A stretch of DNA of 64,000 nucleotides from Symmetrospora coprosmae (lineage: Eukaryota; Basidiomycota; Cystobasidiomycetes; Symmetrosporaceae): positions 744,001 to 808,000 of the forward strand of contig VUYT01000004.1 of NCBI GenBank assembly GCA_008802785.1, in the 5' to 3' direction. Below are positions 55,018-64,000 of the stretch, one piece after another; positions within the stretch are counted from its first letter, which is position 1; each line of letters begins with the position of its first letter. A program made the position numbers and the translations under genes. The notes below the pieces were generated by a model that was not told where the DNA came from, searched no databases, and saw only the letters and a program-made list of their open reading frames with translations.

Positions 55018-55877
55018 TCAGTCTGTACGGTGACGCAAGAGCAATCAGTAGGTGCGCAGTAACCACAGCTCTAATGCTCCCTACTCACACTTGAGAATCT
55101 GTTGCCGAGGCAAGGGGGAGGGCAGACGATGGTGAGAGAAGGCGGTCAGCTCTCGATCAACGATGGTCGAGAAGTCTGCATAGAGGCTTAGACCGCGTAC
55201 GATGTAGAGCGCGTGGATCTGTGTAATACAGGGATCAATGGTTAGCGGGCCGTCCTTTGGTGTCTGCCTCGGAAGGGCGAGCTGAAGAGAGGCGACTCAC
55301 GATACCGGGAATGTAACCGAGAACCGTCAACAGGATGTTGATGAGGACTGTAATGGCGAAAATTCAGCCGCGGTGTCTCATGGCCACGTTGTCGTCTCAG
55401 GGCACGCACAGTCGGCACCGCAACCACGCTCAAGGAAGACACCAAGAGGTGGGCTGTAGAACGGACGAGAACCACATCAGCACTCCATCTCGTACGTTCG
55501 CGCTGCTGAGGCTTGCTGATCCACTTACAGGATGATGGCGAGAATCTGTAGGCATCACGACCACGCAGCGGAACAAGGTCCGGTCGGACGGAGAAGACGT
55601 CAGCGATGCGGTGCTGCAGATCCTCCCCATGTGCTGCGGCAGCGCAAGCAGCCTGGTAGCGCGACACCAGCGAATCAAGCTCACGATCTTGCAGATGTCT
55701 GGTAGCAAGAAGCAGGTGCACCAAGCGGGTCAGCGCCTATCCTCCCGCATTGCGCCAAGCGGCTGGGCTGCTTGCTGCTGTTGCTGCTGCGCTGCGTGGC
55801 CATCACGAAAATGGCTCTGCGCAGGGAGCGAGCAGGAGCAAGCGGACAGGTCCCTCACCTCCCCCGGTGAAAGCCAT
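55018..55877 (-). CDS. PMP3: Canonical PMP3 plasma-membrane proteolipid, 57 aa in eight exons
   Basis: Exons complement(55859..55877), (55685..55698), (55529..55545), (55410..55453), (55301..55347), (55201..55218), (55089..55098), (55018..55022); lengths 19, 14, 17, 44, 47, 18, 10 and 5 nt, sum 174 = 57 codons plus stop. The spliced protein reads MAFTGGDICKI, ILAIIL, PPLGVFLERGCGAD, FLINILLTVLGYIPGI, IHALYI, ILKY-stop: the classical PMP3 from start to ILKY end. Every junction is GT..AG, and no shorter set rebuilds the family sequence, so confidence is high despite exon size. PMP3 proteins are two-helix plasma-membrane proteolipids; yeast pmp3 loss hyperpolarises the membrane and raises sodium sensitivity. 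Here the last coding exon supplies only the end of a Tyr codon and the stop. Confidence 0.93.
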
Positions 55878-57142
55878 TGTGTGGTATGGGTTGTGTGGTG
55901 AGTGGTGGTGATTGGGGCTGCTTGTCAAGTCGTTGTACAGAGAAGAAGCAGCGGGTCGCGGGGGTCGTCGCGAACGAGGCCGGATCAGGACGGATAGGGG
56001 GGGCAGGCGAGCTGATCAGCTTGGTGTGACGGGCAAGGGGCGACAGCGAGCAGCAACCGCAGCCATTCCAGCATATACGGGGCTGTCGCACAAGCTGCTA
56101 CTGCTACTGCTGCTGCTGCTGAGTAACACAGATCCAGTCTCACCTTGTTGATGCTGCTGCTTTGTATGGCCTTGATCCGTTTCGTGGGAAAGAGGAAAAG
56201 GAAGGGACGGCGGCCTCCTCGGGGAACAGCGAGGTCTTTGACTGGGCCAAGCGAGAAGACCGAAAAGGAGCGACGTCATCGAGACGTCGACGTCGGCGGG
56301 ACGCAGCAAAGACAGCGAACAGCAATGCACAGCATCGCTCTTCCCTGCCTCCCCCTGACACCACACCCGCACAGTCAAACATGAAAGACAGCGCTGCAGA
56401 CCGCGAGCCAAGAAAAAGGCCAGGACGGGGGAAAGGATGGGCGTGAAAGCTGCGTGCGGTACGATTGACCGAGTCTTGTGCCTGAATTGGGATGGAGCAG
56501 AAAAAGCTCGGGGAAGGCGGCACCAGGACAAAGTAGTTACAGACCTCGAGCAGTCTGTCACAGTCGTGCTGATACTACATAGGCTAATCGTGTTGGCGAA
56601 GATGTATGCCGGGGTCGCAATGCAGCGGCTTTGTCTGGCGACTTGCGGCAAGTGACTGTCCGAGCTAAGACGAGTTGATGAGTGTTGGCTTCCTTCTCGC
56701 CGACTGCCAGGGCCGCGAGCTACAGCTACAACAACAGCACAGCCCAACGTAGAGTTGGGCACCCTACACACCTACCCTATTTCACTGTTATCCTTCATCC
56801 TCTGCCAGCGCGATTCTCCCTACCCTGTTCGCGACTGAGCGCGACCGAGCTGCCAAACCGTCGAGACCTGGTGCGAACTGCGCGGGGCGAAGCAGCGTAG
56901 AGGTGCTCCATCGCAGCCAGGAACGTCTTACTACTTCAACTCGCGAGATCACAGCCATCTACATCTTCGGCGGTCCGGCCGGTGCATCCGTGTCTGGCTC
57001 GCTCACCGTCTCCGCTTCCCCTTCCTTTCCTCCATATCTCACCCTCCTCTCCAGCGCTTGCCGCCTGCCGCTCTGGAGAGTCGGCTCATGCTGTGATTAC
57101 CACCTTCTGCATCCTCCACACATCTTCAACGGCTGACCGACT
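55878..57142. other. Divergent intergenic region between PMP3 D and the DUF7918-like gene
   Basis: About 1.27 kb. Open minus-strand frames exist (for example 56016..56771) but translate to Ser/Arg/Cys-rich noise. A GCT/CAG-type triplet run lies near 56100-56125. Probably two promoters and long leaders. Confidence 0.45.
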
Positions 57143-59667
57143 ATGGCACTTCGATCGGGAGGCCTGTTCTGCCCCCTACCCGACACGACGGCCGCTTCGG
57201 CAGACAAGAGGGCCCAGAACAGGATTAGCGCTTCCCACGGCGTGCGATGCTCGCTCTACGTCTCTGCAGAGCCCTTCGACATTGAGGCTGGTCCCAGCAG
57301 GCTCTACAAGCCCAGCGTAAGAACGGGTCCCGATGGCGCCCAGGAACTACGGGCATACGTCGAAAGCGATTCCCCGTACGTTGCGGTGCAGCTGGCACTC
57401 GAGGGAGTCTCGAGCAACTCGACGCCACTCGCATGGCAGCATACATCACCACTTTACGCGCGCATGTGCATGGACGGCAGTGCCCAGCCAGTGCGGGAAA
57501 GGAGTAAGTCTGGCGTTCGGGGTCTGCATGAGTGAGCACCCATTCGGTCGCCTGCTAACCATGGGTCGGTTCCCTGTCCTCTCCTTCCTCTCAAGTCTTC
57601 GACTCGCATGTCTCGAACCCCTCCTTCCTCGGTAAGCCCTGGGGCATGCCAACTAAACCGAGTCCCCGCACAAAGGCAGCAACCTACTTACGCCTGCCTG
57701 GCTATTCGAAACTGAACAGATTATAGTCATCGCGATAACGAAGGCAACCTTTTCAACGTCCCTTTCTGCTTCAAGCAACGCGGCCTCAACGAGGGCGGCC
57801 AGCCCTCCCTGGCCGTGGAGGAGTCCGTTATCGAGTCCTACAGCAGCATCGCGGTCGAAGTTGGCACTCTCGACAGACCAGCCGCGCCACCCCTTGTAGC
57901 CACCGCGACCTCGCGCACACTGGGTCGCGAAGGACCTGCAGAGAGCCATTCATCCGCTCTGGGCCGGGAGACCAGGAGTGGTCCGGGCCGAGCGCATCTC
58001 GGGCAGAGCTCGAGGTACCTGCATGCGCGTCTCTCGCACTTCGTTGGGTGAGGAGTCGCAGCGGACTTGGTTCCGGTCAGAGTCTCGTAGCTGACACGGA
58101 CAGCACGCTCAGCCTCGACGACTTGGCCTCTAAGCCAGCAGACGTCCACGCTGTCTCCGCCAGGAGCAACCTCCTCAAGACAAAAGCGCTTGTCCGCTTC
58201 ACCTTCTATTACAAGAGCAGGAGTGGGTGCCGTCTTTCTCGTGAACGCATAGGCGCAAGCCCGCTCGCAATACTGATATGGTCCGCTTGTTCCTTTGCAG
58301 CGAGGCTTCGAGCTTGCGGGCTGCTCGAGAACGGCGCGGGTGGGCCTGTTTACAACGCTCCTGCTGTTCCTCATCCAACTGCCGGGCCTGTGCAAAGTCA
58401 AACAAGAGCTTCGGGTGCCACTGCAGCTGCCAGTAGCGAGCGAGGTCAGCCTCTCCTACAACATGTACTCACTGCATGGCAGACTCCGCAGCTGGTTCTT
58501 CGGACTATCCAGAGCCAGAACCAGAATCATAACCAGAACCAAAACCAGCACAACAGCCAGAATCAGAACCAGAACGAAAACCGGAACTCCAGCCAGAATC
58601 AGATGGCGCGCAGTCAGCACCAGCAGCCGAATCGATCTGCCGATCCCCGTCGCCGACCGGGATCCTGCAATCGAGGCCCTGCACAATCTGCACCGGAGCA
58701 GGGGCTTCAGGCAGCCGGTCCGAGCACGAGCACTAGTGCTTCAGGAGCGAAGCCTCCCCTCCTCGCACCCTCGCCATCGACTCTCCGGGCCGAAGATCAG
58801 GCGCGTGAGGCTAAGCGAATCAAGAGGGAGGCCGTTAATGACGGTCTTCAACAGGTTAGCGGATCTGCACCTCGCTCACCTCTCGCTCCGACGCCCCGCC
58901 CAGCCGCTCGGGTGCCCAGATCGCAAGAGGCATCGTTTCAGGCCGCGCGCCCAGCGACTCTGCCACAGCCCCCAATTCCGTTGGCAGGACCGAGCGTGCC
59001 GAGAGCGGTAGTGCCGTCGGGAGCTTCACGAAGTACCGCCGAAAATGGAGGTTCAGCTATTATCGACCTGACCTCGAAATCGGATGACGAGCAGAGGGGG
59101 GAAGTGCCCGCCCGAGAGCACACCGGTGGGAGACAGGATGACGTGCATCACGGGGTCAAGCAGGAGGGGATCAGGCAGGCAGCGGCGCGAGTAGAGCATC
59201 GGGATCAGGATGCCACAACTGCTCACCCTGCAGCGGTTCAGCAGGGTGATCCGGCAGCTGTCGTCCAGCACAAGGATCAGCAGGCCGAAGGACAGCACAG
59301 AGGTGACTCCTGGTCTTGCTTTCAAGTCCCCTGCAGTTTCATCAGCTGCTCCCATGCTGATTCACGAGTATGCCGATCTATCCTAGCAGGCGCTGCGAGG
59401 CCAAAGGCAGCAGCTCTCGCCGCGTCAGACAGCTTTCTTTCGCACGTGGAAGTCATACTTGGTCCCGCGATGGCGGCTTCAGTTGGCGAAGTCCTGGCCG
59501 ATTTCAGCCTCGACATCTCGCTCGAAGAGATTCGCACGCGCTTTGCCTGGTGTGATGAGGGCGGCAAGGAGGTGATTTGGAACGCCCTCGACGAGAGGAT
59601 AATGCGCTTCAACCGAGGCGTGATCATGGGACTCATCGAGCAGAGGGGCGATAAGGGCAGCGAGTAA
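57143..59667 (+). CDS. DUF7918-like protein with Gln/Asn-rich tract
   Basis: Exons 57143..57503, 57596..57631, 57720..58047, 58113..58222, 58301..59667; 733 aa. The N-terminal ~280 residues read like the basidiomycete DUF7918 domain: GVRCSLYVSAEPFDIEAGPS, RAYVESDSPYVAVQLALEG, NEGNLFNVPFCFKQRGL, IESYSSIAVEVGTLDRP, and ALVRFTFYYKSR-TRLRACGLL. Then come a low-complexity middle with a Gln/Asn tract (~350-385) coded by CAGAAC-type hexamers, Pro/Ser-rich and Lys patches, an SUMO-interaction-like stretch IIDLTSKSDDE, and a C-terminal helical segment (GEVLADFSLDISLEEIRTRFAW). Function unknown for the family. The 78-nt intron 58223..58300 is in frame and stop-free. A weak donor near 59303 leaves open another intron before the C-terminal part. 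Confidence 0.7.
58508..58608 (+). repeat. CAGAAC-type hexanucleotide repeat coding a Gln/Asn tract
   Basis: Degenerate (CAGAAY)n and related codons give about 33 residues that are mostly Gln and Asn inside the DUF7918-like protein. Imperfect units suggest an older expansion. Confidence 0.85.
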
Positions 59668-60209
59668 GGTCGATCCCGATTGCTCGGGTCGGATGTGTTT
59701 GATGGAGCGGATGGAGCGGATGCATTGCACGTGCACGGGATGTATGGGGTATCAAGGATCTAATATCCATCAGTAAGCTTCCTCCGAATGTAGCTATAAG
59801 TTGCACGCCAGCGCGCGTAGCCGACTTCAGTCTCCGATGGGCTAGTTGAGTAATCTGATCCGCGCACATACACGCAGAGGGGCTCCAAGATAGTACGAAG
59901 GACGACCAGCGTCCCTGCCAGAGCACTCTTAGTGCAGTCCAATAGCGCGGCGAGGCAGGTAATTGTCCCGAGATCGATGAGCAGGGTCCCGGGGCTATAT
60001 TCTAGACGGTGGGCTCGGTATTTTCCAATCCTTCGACTCCTCCTTTACAGCTTTAATGCGGGTATTTCCGCATTGTAGCCTCGTGGTCGCTGTGAGTCTG
60101 AAAAATGCCGCTGATCACTTTAGCTCCATCGCCAGTGGCTATAGGGTTCTACGTCAGCGTCGCTAATGCAGATCCGCATATGCCGGCACAGGCAGTTGCA
60201 TATCGAGAC
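59668..60209. other. Intergenic between convergent genes
   Basis: About 540 bases with a short GGATGGAGC-type direct repeat near 59702-59722. Nothing else supported. Confidence 0.45.
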
Positions 60210-60737
60210 TTACGCTCTACTTTCCGACTGCTGGAAATATGAGCTGGAGTGGGCCAAAGGAGACAGGGTTAGACAATATTCGTCCTGATCGAGCGGGATC
60301 GCTGGCTCACGCTTTCGCTCTCCTTGACGTCGGCCTGCCTTGTTCTCCTGGTATATCTTCTCGAGTTCAGCCTGTCGGGCTTCTCTTACCATCTCAGTCG
60401 CGCCAATTGTGATCCGAGTCGCAGGTGGACGCGGAAGAGTCTCGGGAGGACTGTTGAACGGTCGAGGATCGCGTCTGATGCCTTCCTTCTGCATCTGCGG
60501 CCTACCGCCTGATTGCGGAACCTGCGACTGCACTGGGATTTGAGTCGGGTTGAGAGAGGAATCAGGTCCAACGCGTCGAACGTATTCGAGCCATTGACGC
60601 CGAAGACGCCCAAACCCACGTTGGCTTTTGGTGCCAAATTGGCGGACTGGCACTGCGCCTGAGCGAGAAGCCTGTTGGAGAGCAGTCCCTGCCTGCCTTA
60701 CTTCATTGGGTCTACTCACTTTGCTGCCCATGACGCG
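60210..60737 (-). CDS. Possible small basic protein, weakly supported
   Basis: An open frame from the ATG near 60735 begins MGSKVSRPNEV and runs to 60210. It contains QFGTKSQRGFGRLRRQWLEY, a Pro/Gln-rich middle and EMVREARQAELEKIYQENKAGRR, which reads like a real amphipathic helix. A GTGAGT directly after MGSK and an acceptor about 62 bases later suggest the first exon may be MGSK only, giving a mitochondria- or membrane-type small protein. I do not recognise it; exons and even coding status are uncertain. Confidence 0.3.
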   Translation of the reverse strand, partial: RVMGSKVSRPNEVRQAGTALQQASRSGAVPVRQFGTKSQRGFGRLRRQWLEYVRRVGPDSSLNPTQIPVQSQVPQSGGRPQMQKEGIRRDPRPFNSPPETLPRPPATRITIGATEMVREARQAELEKIYQENKAGRRQGERKREPAIPLDQDEYCLTLSPLAHSSSYFQQSESRA

Positions 60738-61092
60738 AAATGGTTCAAGCGAGTGTATGCAATATCGAAAGCAGAGGGGCGCTTCGAGCAGGTCGCTGGC
60801 GCTGAAGCCGAGCTTGTAGCCAGCCAGGCTCACTTCAGCAACCCTTTGATGTCAGGCTTTGCAGGCAAGTACATAGAAAGGGGTACCCTGGATGTAAGGT
60901 ACCGGGGTGTAACGGAGGAGCTCAGTTCCGATTGCGCTGGTCCGGCCTCTATCCGATGCTTGATGCAGCAAGCGAGGCGTTCCGTTGAGCGTCACGCAAG
61001 GGTTCAGATTGAGTACGATGTACGTAAAAAGTTCGTGTCAAGTCTTGCACAACGACAAGATGCCCGGAGAACCTGGTCTGCTATCATGAGGT

Positions 61093-63948
61093 CTAGCTGA
61101 ACTTGTCGATCAGCGCCCGAAGCTTCAGTGCTCCAGGCCCAAGGGCGATTTCAGCTGCTGGCGGAGTAGGCGGGTCCGAGACAGTCCGTCCCGGCACGGG
61201 CTTCTTCGGCTGGACTACTTCTGCCATCGATGCTGCTTCTGGAGGATAGCGCTTCGCAAAGACTGCAGGCTTGCCCATGGTCGAATTGACGAACGTTCGA
61301 GCCGGAGCGGCTTTGCCAGGCTGTTGACGAGCGAAGTTGGGCATGGGCGCCTTGGGCGGCGCGGAGACCGCGGCTGGCGCCGTGGCCGGGGCCGACAAGT
61401 TCTTCGAGATACCTGCTTTACCGTTGCTGCTCGCACTCGCTAACTTAGATGGCACTATCGGACCTTTGTCAAAGGTCGCCGCGCCGACACCTGGCCGCGC
61501 CACCTTCTTCTGCGCGGCGATCGGAACGACCACGACGTCGCTCGACTCGCCAGCAGCGATGAGCGTCGCCCACTGCTTTGCGACGTCAGTCACCAGCCCG
61601 CCTCTGCCGCCTCTCGCCGAGCCAAACTTGTCCTTGTCTTGCGACAAGCCGAGCGAGGGTGGTGGTGCACTGTCGAGCGAGATCCGGCGTGAGGCTGCAC
61701 TCGTTGTCGCTCCGTTCGTCTTGTCGGCGAGTGCAGGAGAAGAGGAAGATCCTTGCGGGTCGGACGCATAGCGCTTGGAGGGAGTTGCGGGAGAACGCGG
61801 TGGCGCTCCTGTTATCGCGCGCATGGAAGCTGGAGAGGCTGCGATAGGAGATAGCGAAGGCTTGCTTGGGCTGTTCCTGCCGGAACGTATTGTAGCCGCG
61901 GACGTCTTGGTATCTGACACAGCTAGCGTGGTACGCGCTGTGGTAGGCGTCCTGACTGTTTTGACCGTACTGGAGACCGTCTTGCCAGGCAGCTTCCTTG
62001 GAGTTTCGCTACCGATCGCAGCCGCCTCAGCTCTCGATGCCGCAGAGGCTGTCGCCCTACTCATCGGCTCCTTGGTCACTGTGTTGATGTGTCTGTCCGC
62101 GTTGCTAGCCTTCGAGACAACTCTTGGGCTGCTCGACACTTCAGAATCCGCCAGCCGCTTGCTCGCTGGGCCAAGGTTTCTTTGTACACTGGCCGCTACC
62201 TCTGGCGCATTCGCTCCGCCGCTGACTCTCTCTACAGCTTTCGAAGTGCTGACCGGCAGTGCCTTCGTCTCATCGTCGACCCGAGGCGGCTTCTTCCTCC
62301 TGAGCGAGATCTGACTGCTCTTCTTACGGAGAGCGCCCGCGTTTCCGACATGCACGGGCGAGAGCCCTCTCTGCACTGGACTAGTCGTGCTCGACCGCAG
62401 CGGAGGGGATGTTTTCGGCGCCAGAGCGAAAGCTGCAGCTATTGGCGGAAGAGGGGACGTGGGCGAAATAGGCGATGAAGGACGGGAGAGGCGCGACTCG
62501 AGCGCAAGGAGGGAGTCGCTCTGCGAGGGGCGGATGATTGGCTTGGGCGGGATGGCAACGGGTGCGAGGGGCTGACTTGCGCGTCGCAGGGTAGCATTCG
62601 CCGTGGTTGGCGTAGAGGGCGCGCCGCTAAACATATTGAATAGCGTTACTTTAGCCTCTGACGGCAGCGTGGCTGTGGACGCCGCTGGGCCCTTATCGGA
62701 AGGGACAGGGGGCCGAGGCAGGCTCTTGTCCGTGTCCATCTCCGCCAGTATGCTGCCGCCCGCACCCAATCCCGAGGCTTTGACGCTCTCCCTCTCCTTC
62801 TCGCGGTCCCGCTGCTCGACCAGCTCCTCCAGCAGCGAGACGGACGTGTTCCCTTCCTCATCAACGCTGCTCCCCACAGCATGGAGCGCTTTCACGCTCT
62901 GCACGATCGAGACCTGGCTCGAGGAGCGCGGGAGAGTACCCTTGATCCGCAGCGTGCCCGCCTGCGATTCGCCGTCCTCGCCGATCGTGGGCAGACCAGC
63001 AATCCCGCCCGTTGCTGAGTTCAGCGTACGCAGCTCATCCGCCGTGAAGGGCGAGCTGCTCTGCTGAGGCGGGGTGGCGAACCGCGACGAAGGAGCGAGC
63101 GGCGGCGTTCGGCTCGGTCGACTCGCTGCTGGCGCATCGAAGAGCGCGACAGAGGGCGCAGGTGGCGGCATGCTCTGTCGGCGAGATGCTCTCGCATCAT
63201 TGCGCGGCGAGCCCGATGGGGAGGCCTGCGCTTGTTGTTGAAGAGCATGCTGCCTGTCTCTGAGGGTATATGCCCGCTCTGCGACATCGTACGAAGCAGG
63301 TCGGGCATTCAGGAGCACTCGCGCCTGTTCTTCCGCGGTGAGAGCCTCGCGCAGGACCGGCGAGAGAGCCCGCTGCGGAGACGTCATGCGCGACGGCGAG
63401 GACCGCAGGTACGGATTTGCCGAGCTTGAGCGGGGCATGCTGCCTGCTGGTGCAGAGTCGGACCGGCCGTACGAGGCCGGCCCGCCTGTCTGCGCCTGTG
63501 CGTGCTGGCCCTGCATGGGCGGCAGGACGTTCTGCTGCTGCAGGAAGCGTATCGTGTTGGGCTGCCACTGCGTCCCTGCATAGGACATCGCCGAGCTCGG
63601 ACGCGCGGGCGAGGCAATCGGAGAGGCGGGCATCTGCTGGTAGGCCTGCTGCTGCTGAGGTGCGTGGTACGGCGCACTCGAAGGCGGAGCACTCTGGCCC
63701 AGGTGCGCAAAGAAGCGCGACTGGGTGAGATCGGGCGCGGTCGGGTCGAACGAGATGAAATTGGGTAGTGCGTGGCCAGGACTGGCAGGCGGCGAGAAGT
63801 GCTGCGGGATGCTGGGCGAGTAGCGCCCGGTGTTCTGGTATGTCTGCCAGTCCGGTGGAGACTGGAGGTGCGGCTGGGGCGAGGCTGGTGGGAAGTAGCC
63901 TGGGTGGGCATAGCCTGCATGTTGTGTAGGCGGCTGCGTGATCTGCAT
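61093..63948 (-). CDS. Large Ser/Pro/Gln-rich disordered protein of unknown function
   Basis: A single open frame of 951 aa without introns. The N-terminal ~200 residues are Gln/Pro/Tyr-rich; the rest is Ser/Pro/Ala-rich with basic patches. Locally conserved-looking spots: PNFISFDPTAPDLTQSRFFA (~65), LSPVLREALTAEEQARVLLN (~195), FTADELRTLNSATGGIAGLP (~300), SLLEELVEQRDREKERE (~375), DVAKQWATLIAAGESSDVVV (~790), and the end ALKLRALIDKFS. No catalytic domain is visible; a scaffold or cell-polarity role would be a guess. The frame stays open upstream of this ATG to the right edge (64000), so a 5' exon or an earlier start beyond the window is possible. Absence of introns over 2.9 kb is unusual here. 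Confidence 0.7.
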   Translation of the reverse strand: MQITQPPTQHAGYAHPGYFPPASPQPHLQSPPDWQTYQNTGRYSPSIPQHFSPPASPGHALPNFISFDPTAPDLTQSRFFAHLGQSAPPSSAPYHAPQQQQAYQQMPASPIASPARPSSAMSYAGTQWQPNTIRFLQQQNVLPPMQGQHAQAQTGGPASYGRSDSAPAGSMPRSSSANPYLRSSPSRMTSPQRALSPVLREALTAEEQARVLLNARPASYDVAERAYTLRDRQHALQQQAQASPSGSPRNDARASRRQSMPPPAPSVALFDAPAASRPSRTPPLAPSSRFATPPQQSSSPFTADELRTLNSATGGIAGLPTIGEDGESQAGTLRIKGTLPRSSSQVSIVQSVKALHAVGSSVDEEGNTSVSLLEELVEQRDREKERESVKASGLGAGGSILAEMDTDKSLPRPPVPSDKGPAASTATLPSEAKVTLFNMFSGAPSTPTTANATLRRASQPLAPVAIPPKPIIRPSQSDSLLALESRLSRPSSPISPTSPLPPIAAAFALAPKTSPPLRSSTTSPVQRGLSPVHVGNAGALRKKSSQISLRRKKPPRVDDETKALPVSTSKAVERVSGGANAPEVAASVQRNLGPASKRLADSEVSSSPRVVSKASNADRHINTVTKEPMSRATASAASRAEAAAIGSETPRKLPGKTVSSTVKTVRTPTTARTTLAVSDTKTSAATIRSGRNSPSKPSLSPIAASPASMRAITGAPPRSPATPSKRYASDPQGSSSSPALADKTNGATTSAASRRISLDSAPPPSLGLSQDKDKFGSARGGRGGLVTDVAKQWATLIAAGESSDVVVVPIAAQKKVARPGVGAATFDKGPIVPSKLASASSNGKAGISKNLSAPATAPAAVSAPPKAPMPNFARQQPGKAAPARTFVNSTMGKPAVFAKRYPPEAASMAEVVQPKKPVPGRTVSDPPTPPAAEIALGPGALKLRALIDKFS

Positions 63949-64000
63949 GGGCGATACAGCGCATGGAGCTGCCGAATGGGGCCTGCGTGGCGCCGAGAAA

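Noticed and set aside
56016-56771. 251-codon minus-strand frame upstream of PMP3 D
   Set aside because: Ser/Cys/Arg-rich, no motif, lies in a probable divergent promoter region.
1-64000. Search for CRISPR arrays, virus-like elements, LTR elements and biosynthetic clusters
   Set aside because: No spaced direct repeats, reverse transcriptase, integrase, capsid or clustered biosynthetic enzymes were recognised on either strand.

Overview
The window is nuclear DNA of a basidiomycete fungus. It is GC-rich and gene-dense, with about 100 short introns (roughly 50-90 nt, GT..AG) in about 27 genes, and its proteins are typically fungal (Kap123, Nup85, ArgJ-type ornithine acetyltransferase, Dbp4, PMP3 proteolipids, sphingolipid delta4-desaturase). 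The intron density and the coding style suggest a smut-lineage fungus (Ustilaginomycotina), but that placement is an inference; only 'basidiomycete' is well supported. I read the gene models by eye from reading frame, splice signals and family knowledge; every exon set given without a caveat sums to an open frame.

Layout. 1-16.8 kb is a block of nine genes, all on the minus strand: the 5' end of a P5B ATPase (cut by the window edge), an unknown membrane-anchored protein, three neighbouring PMP3-family proteolipid genes, a DUF1769/UPF0590 protein, importin Kap123 and nucleoporin Nup85. 16.8-19.5 kb is a long gap. 19.5-26.4 kb holds a C2H2 zinc-finger factor, a lactonase-fold enzyme, a small unknown protein and a site-2 protease. 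27.2-39.9 kb is a plus-strand block: a small Cys/His protein, ARG7, a uridine kinase/UPRTase fusion, a Ran1/Ksp1-like kinase and a B-type cyclin. 40-44 kb holds the exosome subunit Rrp46 and a gene-poor stretch with one intact tRNA-Arg(UCU), a decayed tRNA-Arg copy and a 235-bp inverted duplication ending inside the tRNA gene. 44.3-57 kb holds an amino-acid permease, a sphingolipid desaturase, a thaumatin-like secreted protein, the helicase Dbp4 and a fourth, canonical PMP3. 57-64 kb holds a DUF7918-like protein with a Gln/Asn tract, a weak small gene and a long disordered protein that may run off the right edge.

How the genes relate: most are unrelated housekeeping genes. Three themes recur: nuclear transport (KAP123 next to NUP85), RNA processing (RRP46, DBP4) and membrane/lipid homeostasis (four PMP3 genes, delta4-desaturase, site-2 protease). 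No gene cluster, CRISPR array, virus-like element or complete transposon was recognised. The most unusual signal is the PMP3 family: four genes, three side by side, broken into tiny exons. One has two consecutive 15-nt exons; another spreads 57 codons over eight exons.
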